NCBI GenBank assembly: GCA_900546735.1
Contig: URDW01000027.1
Span: forward strand, 1 to 17,403
DNA length: 17,403 bases
Direction: 5' to 3'
From: an uncultured Oscillospiraceae bacterium
GTDB lineage: Bacteria; Bacillota; Clostridia; Oscillospirales; Acutalibacteraceae
The translations under genes were made by a program, and so were the position numbers. Under the pieces are notes generated by a model. That model saw only the letters and a list, made by a program, of their open reading frames with translations. It was not told the origin of the DNA and did not search any database. Of this stretch, positions 14,145 through 17,403 are shown piece after piece; positions within the stretch are counted from its first letter, which is position 1; each line of letters starts with the position of its first letter.

Positions 14145-15419
14145 TTATGACCCGCGCTTTTTCCGAATCAGTTTGACGATGCCTGCCACGGCGCCACCAA
14201 GAACGGCAAGACCAGCCACACCGCCGAGGATACCGGGCAGGAATTTATTGCGGTATTCATAGTAGCCGTGTCTTTCTACGATCAAATTGCCGACCGGCTC
14301 ATCGACCAGGTCGTCATAGTAGATGATCTCACTTGTAAATGTGGACAGGTCGTTTTCATCCAGCTCGATCGTGCGCACGCCGTGGACATTGCCATAGCTG
14401 TAAAAGCCGACCGCCGGCGCGGCAGTCAGGCGAATACCCTCGTAAACACCGGAATAGTCGTTGATATGATCGTGGCCGAAAAATGCGCCCAAAATGTCGC
14501 CCTGCTGTTTCCAGCTTTCAAACTGGCCGTGGTTGCTGTTCGGCGGGCACGGGCCCTCGCGCACAGCACCCTGGTCAATATATTCGCTGTTCGCAACATA
14601 ATGTTTGTCACTGTATACATCGTGGCCGCGCACAGCGCCTTTTGTGCCGGCAGAAACGGCCGTCAGCATATTATATACCTCCGGCACGGCAATATGCTGG
14701 AACAAAAGCGACGGCAGCGGTTCACCGCCATTTTCAGCTTTCAGTGCATTAGACGTATCTACATACCACTGGGTCTGGTCCTCGGCCACATAGCCGTAGC
14801 CGCCGCCTTCTTCCTCAGGCGCGTACGGATTGGAGTCCATGAACCACAGATTAAACACGTTTTTCTTCTGTGCACTGTCCTGAATAAGCAAATTATAGTT
14901 GCCGCAGCCGGTCATCTCCTCGCCCTCAATGGCAAGACAGGTCTTATACTTCTGATAAAACCGCAGCTGCGCCTCTTTCGCCTCTTCCTCGGTCATACCG
15001 TTTTCTTCATCACACAGACCCTCGTGGTCATGATTGCCGTAAACGATCGCAAACGGGATGCCGCGCGCGTCCACCGGCTGGATGATCTGGTCGATCGCAG
15101 ACTCCGTTTCTGCCAGCGTGACACCCTTCCACCAGCCGGCAATGTTATCGCCTAAAAATACGACCAGATCCGGCTGCGCAGCGTCCAGTGCGGCAACCAA
15201 AAGGTTCGTGGTGGCCTTCTGCGGTGTGTTGGTATCCTGCACATCGGAAAGGATCAGAATCTTGAACTTTCCATTTTCGTCAAAATGCAGCGCCGTGTCC
15301 TGCACGGAAGTCTGTGCATCGGCATTTTCCTGTGCCAGTGCAGCGGAAGGTGCAGCGCAGCCGGCTGCCACGCCAAGCGCCAGTGCGCCGGAAATCAGTT
15401 TTTTCCCCAAATTCTTCAT
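14145..15419 (-). CDS. Exported, C-terminally anchored calcineurin-like metallophosphoesterase
   Basis: A 424-residue phosphoesterase predicted to act outside the membrane. The N-terminal signal peptide has KNLGKK, a hydrophobic core, and a likely cleavage after ALA (27-29). A cysteine at 21 follows VAAG, a poor lipobox. The catalytic domain shows the two-metal motifs SDVQD (D59), GDN (D91), GNHD (N129/H130), QH (H242) and GHDH (H316, H318). A C-terminal membrane helix (about 394-415) followed by KLIRKKRGS anchors it; there is no LPXTG. The domain resembles secreted phosphatases of the Dcr2/purple-acid-like group, but the substrate is unknown. ATG at 15419 is chosen because AGAGGGG lies three bases upstream and a proper signal peptide begins here; an in-frame ATG at 15440 adds seven residues. 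It is the last gene of a unit with the zinc-ribbon and symporter genes. Confidence 0.87.
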   Translation of the reverse strand: MKNLGKKLISGALALGVAAGCAAPSAALAQENADAQTSVQDTALHFDENGKFKILILSDVQDTNTPQKATTNLLVAALDAAQPDLVVFLGDNIAGWWKGVTLAETESAIDQIIQPVDARGIPFAIVYGNHDHEGLCDEENGMTEEEAKEAQLRFYQKYKTCLAIEGEEMTGCGNYNLLIQDSAQKKNVFNLWFMDSNPYAPEEEGGGYGYVAEDQTQWYVDTSNALKAENGGEPLPSLLFQHIAVPEVYNMLTAVSAGTKGAVRGHDVYSDKHYVANSEYIDQGAVREGPCPPNSNHGQFESWKQQGDILGAFFGHDHINDYSGVYEGIRLTAAPAVGFYSYGNVHGVRTIELDENDLSTFTSEIIYYDDLVDEPVGNLIVERHGYYEYRNKFLPGILGGVAGLAVLGGAVAGIVKLIRKKRGS

Positions 15420-15440
15420 TGTCCCCTCTCCTGAATCCAT

Positions 15441-15650
15441 TTACTTTTTCTTTTTGAACTTGTCTTTGATCTTGGTGAACTTCTGCAAAAAAGCGTCTAC
15501 TTTTTCCCAGTCTTTCTCCGCCTGCTCGGCGTCCTGATCCAGGCGGCTTTCCATGTTATAATACATTAAATCGACTCCGCACTTCGGACAGTTTACTTTA
15601 AAGTAAAACTTGCCGAGCTCTGCGCCGCATTTCGGGCATCTGTCTTTCAT
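15441..15650 (-). CDS. Small double-CxxC zinc-ribbon protein
   Basis: A 69-residue protein I cannot assign to a function. Two CPKCG motifs (C5/C8 and C21/C24) form a probable zinc ribbon in the first 30 residues. After it comes a charged, probably helical segment with many Asp, Glu and Lys (35-60), ending in a lysine run (KFKKKK). The basic tail could contact nucleic acid or membrane; this is a guess. GGAGG seven bases upstream fixes the start at 15650. The ATG overlaps the symporter stop (ATGA), and the phosphoesterase start follows 21 bases after its stop, so it belongs to one transcript with both. It is not a transposase or ribosomal fragment as far as I can see. Confidence 0.8.
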   Translation of the reverse strand: MKDRCPKCGAELGKFYFKVNCPKCGVDLMYYNMESRLDQDAEQAEKDWEKVDAFLQKFTKIKDKFKKKK

Positions 15651-17122
15651 TCTTCACCCTCCTTGCCGGCACGCGCCGTGGCGCTCTGCGCAAGCTCCTC
15701 ACGGCGTATGCGCATGTCACTGTGTATTTTTTCAAGCTTTTTGCCCTGCAAATCGTAGAAAATATACGGGATCAGCTGCACAAGACCAATAACCGGCGGA
15801 ATCGCCGTGATCAGGCCCCACAGCCAGAAAGACGTATTCACACCTGCGCCGTTCAGATATGGGTCTGTGCCGTCGCTCGGAACGATAATGCCGATCAGCG
15901 GCAGGATCGCAGCCGAAAGCGAAGTGGACAAAGAGCCCGTCAGTTTGCTGACAAAAGTCAGAACCGCAAAGTTCGTGCCCTCGTTGCGCTTGCCGGTCTT
16001 CCATTCCATATAGTCGACCGTGTCACCGATCATTTCCGTCGGCACGACCATAGTAACGCTCGTAAACAGGCTGTTTACAGCGCCCTGCAGCATCAAAAGC
16101 GGCACGACGACTGCGGCCTTGTCGTAATAATTCATACCGATCAGGAACACGATCACGCTGATCGCCGCTTTGGAAAACGTGCACAGCGCAATGATCTGCC
16201 GGTTGCTGAATTTTCGTTTCAAAATCGGTACCAGACCATAGCCTAGGAAACCGGTGATCGTACCCGGGATGCCGATAATAATGCTGTAGGAAGCAAGATC
16301 CAGCACAAAAATATAGAAATATGTATTGAACACGTCGGCAATACGGGTGACTGTACCCAGTACATTGCTGAGAATAATCATCAGCAGCGGGCGGTTTTTG
16401 AACATATTGGCAAAGCTCTGGAAAAGATTCGGCCGTTCTTCCGACTGCACCACACGCTCGCGGCACTTTGTACCGGCAAGGCTGAAGAGCAGCAAAATCA
16501 TGGCACCGGCCAGAATGCCCATAAAGCAGAAGACCTCTTTCAGATCCCAGCCGATAACACCGTTGTTGCTCAAGTCGATCATAACCGACAGCAAAGGGCT
16601 GGCAAGGCCGCCGATGATGCCCGAGATAAAACGCGCCGACGTGATTGCATTTGTGCGGTCGCGCGTGCTCGGCGAGATCGCTGCGGAAAGGCCCCAAAAC
16701 GGCACGTCGCCGATCGTGTAGAAAAACTCCCAAATGATATAGGAGATGTACATGTACACGATCTTGATGGCTGTGGTCTTGACATCCTGCAGGATCACCG
16801 GGCCGGAAAACAGCAAAATCGTCGTGATCGAAAGCGGGATCGGCACGATCAAAAGCCACGGGCGCAGCTTGCCGTAACGCGTACGCGTGCGGTCGATCAG
16901 CCCACCCATGATCGGGTCATTGAACGCATCCCAAATGCCAAGCACAAATACCATTACAGCAACGGCCGCAGACGGAATGCCAAAAACCATTGTGAAAAAG
17001 AACGACAGCTGCATCGACACAATATTGTAACCGAAGACCTGGCCGCCGTTTGCTACGCCGTAAAGAAATATTTCTTTTGGGCCAACATAGCGCTTTTCTT
17101 GAACCTGCGTTTCTTTCTCCAT
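15647..17122 (-). CDS. GPH-family sugar:cation symporter (MFS)
   Basis: A 491-residue membrane transporter of the glycoside-pentoside-hexuronide:cation symporter family (MelB, XylP and GusB type), which imports sugars or glycosides with Na+ or H+. About 12 membrane helices are visible. The family signature is WDAFNDPIMGGLIDRTRTRYGKLRPW in the first third, split here as WDAFNDPIMG and TRYGKLRPW. DVPFWGLSAAI lies in the middle, and GDTVDYMEWKTGKRNEG in the second half, as in MelB relatives. The C-terminal tail is basic and charged. ATG at 17122 has AGGGG about eight bases upstream. A partial alpha/beta-hydrolase gene ends 43 bp before it, and the zinc-ribbon gene overlaps its end by 4 nt. The transported substrate cannot be read from the sequence; the GH2 genes at the other end of the window are not obviously linked to it. 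Confidence 0.93.
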   Translation of the reverse strand: MEKETQVQEKRYVGPKEIFLYGVANGGQVFGYNIVSMQLSFFFTMVFGIPSAAVAVMVFVLGIWDAFNDPIMGGLIDRTRTRYGKLRPWLLIVPIPLSITTILLFSGPVILQDVKTTAIKIVYMYISYIIWEFFYTIGDVPFWGLSAAISPSTRDRTNAITSARFISGIIGGLASPLLSVMIDLSNNGVIGWDLKEVFCFMGILAGAMILLLFSLAGTKCRERVVQSEERPNLFQSFANMFKNRPLLMIILSNVLGTVTRIADVFNTYFYIFVLDLASYSIIIGIPGTITGFLGYGLVPILKRKFSNRQIIALCTFSKAAISVIVFLIGMNYYDKAAVVVPLLMLQGAVNSLFTSVTMVVPTEMIGDTVDYMEWKTGKRNEGTNFAVLTFVSKLTGSLSTSLSAAILPLIGIIVPSDGTDPYLNGAGVNTSFWLWGLITAIPPVIGLVQLIPYIFYDLQGKKLEKIHSDMRIRREELAQSATARAGKEGEE

Positions 17123-17165
17123 TTCATAACCCCTTTATTTATAAACTCAAACACAAAATGCACCG

Positions 17166-17369
17166 TTAAGACACACTTTCGTGTTCACTGCTAAAAACTT
17201 CTTGCGCAAACTGCAAAAACGCCTTCTCATACGTTGCGGGCGCCGTGTAGTAGCTGCGCGCATGCAGCGCATCCGGTACGATCAGCTTATACTTTTTACA
17301 GGGATAAGCATCGTAAAGTTCACCGGCCATAAATGTCGGCACAAAATCATCTTTGCCGCCATGGATGAA
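17166..17369 (-). CDS. Alpha/beta hydrolase, C-terminal fragment (truncated by molecule end)
   Basis: The last 68 codons of a serine hydrolase of the alpha/beta fold. FIHGGKDDFVP carries the HGxxDxxVP motif with the acid of the triad, and ALHARSY carries the catalytic histidine. The nucleophile elbow and everything before it lie beyond the end of the sequence. The frame appears to open with GTG at 17372, but that base is adapter, so no start is present. Homologous stretches occur in secreted or membrane-proximal esterases and peptidase-like hydrolases of Firmicutes. It lies 43 bp upstream of the symporter gene on the same strand and may be in its operon. Confidence 0.78.
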   Translation of the reverse strand, partial: FIHGGKDDFVPTFMAGELYDAYPCKKYKLIVPDALHARSYYTAPATYEKAFLQFAQEVFSSEHESVS

Positions 17370-17371
17370 CA

Positions 17372-17403
17372 CTGTCTCTTATACACATCTCCGAGCCCAC
17401 GAG
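17372..17403 (-). other. Nextera adapter (mosaic end plus read-2 adapter), library artefact
   Basis: Starting at 17372, CTGTCTCTTATACACATCT is the reverse complement of the 19-bp Tn5 mosaic end. The following CCGAGCCCACGAG is the start of the Nextera read-2 adapter complement. All 32 bases match, so this is synthetic sequence. Genuine sequence ends at 17371, inside the alpha/beta-hydrolase gene. Confidence 0.99.

Noticed and set aside
14268..15155. 295-codon + strand frame opposite the phosphoesterase
   Set aside because: Shadow of a well-supported gene with conserved metal-binding motifs; no start signal or domain of its own.
16023..16859. 278-codon - strand frame inside the symporter gene
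   Set aside because: Out-of-frame shadow. The in-frame symporter has family signatures and membrane helices; this frame reads as His/Arg/Asp-rich noise.
17123..17165. Promoter in front of the symporter (TATAAA on the - strand)
   Set aside because: No acceptable -35 box at the right spacing; the gene may be read from upstream.
1..17403. CRISPR array, transposase, integrase, phage or toxin-antitoxin genes
   Set aside because: I looked for spaced direct repeats, terminal inverted repeats and typical proteins on both strands and saw none. The only transposon-derived sequence is the library adapter.

Overview
The window looks like a chromosomal segment from an anaerobic low-to-mid-GC Firmicute, most likely a gut Clostridia (Oscillospirales-like is a guess). 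The grounds are: a tRNA-Cys-type T-box riboswitch in front of cysE-cysS, strong Gram-positive Shine-Dalgarno sites, TTG starts with good context, consensus sigma-A promoters, a zinc-binding (C+) bL28, and a compact recA-recX-rimO-pgsA cluster. GC content is about half by eye. Both ends carry Nextera/Tn5 transposon adapter sequence (1-10 and 17372-17403). The biological sequence is therefore 11-17371, and the genes at both edges are truncated by the library molecule, not by biology.

Left region (+ strand, 12-5193): a 5'-truncated GH2 beta-galactosidase-like gene ends at a textbook UUCG terminator. A near-consensus promoter then drives a second, complete GH2 hydrolase, followed by an M50-like membrane metalloprotease gene coupled to it by an ATGA overlap. 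The unit closes with a 17-bp perfect hairpin terminator. Two soluble sugar hydrolases suggest scavenging of plant or host glycans.

Middle region (- strand, 5266-13672), read in transcription order: recA, recX, rimO and pgsA are linked by 1-, 11- and 4-nt overlaps. Next come a promoter plus Cys T-box, cysE and cysS (4-nt overlap), and a terminator. Below these lie an APH/fructosamine-kinase-like gene and an FAD oxidoreductase with a C-terminal Rieske domain, for which I assign a TTG start. The T-box can be read almost base by base: the specifier loop presents UGC, and the antiterminator and terminator share the same GCCUCU segment. Serine acetyltransferase and cysteinyl-tRNA synthetase thus appear to be controlled by uncharged tRNA-Cys.

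Right region: rpmB (+) diverges from recA and converges on a - strand unit. That unit reads alpha/beta-hydrolase (partial), GPH-family sugar:cation symporter, small double-CxxC zinc-ribbon protein, then exported and C-terminally anchored calcineurin-like phosphoesterase. A 46-nt palindromic hairpin separates rpmB from this unit.

I found no CRISPR array, insertion sequence, integrase, tRNA or rRNA gene, phage gene or recognisable defence system. Most of the window is ordinary housekeeping plus sugar utilisation. The least explained parts are the symporter/zinc-ribbon/phosphoesterase unit and the GH2-protease pair. No stretch longer than 300 bases lacks a gene; the longest gap (9768-10043) is filled by the T-box leader and its promoter.
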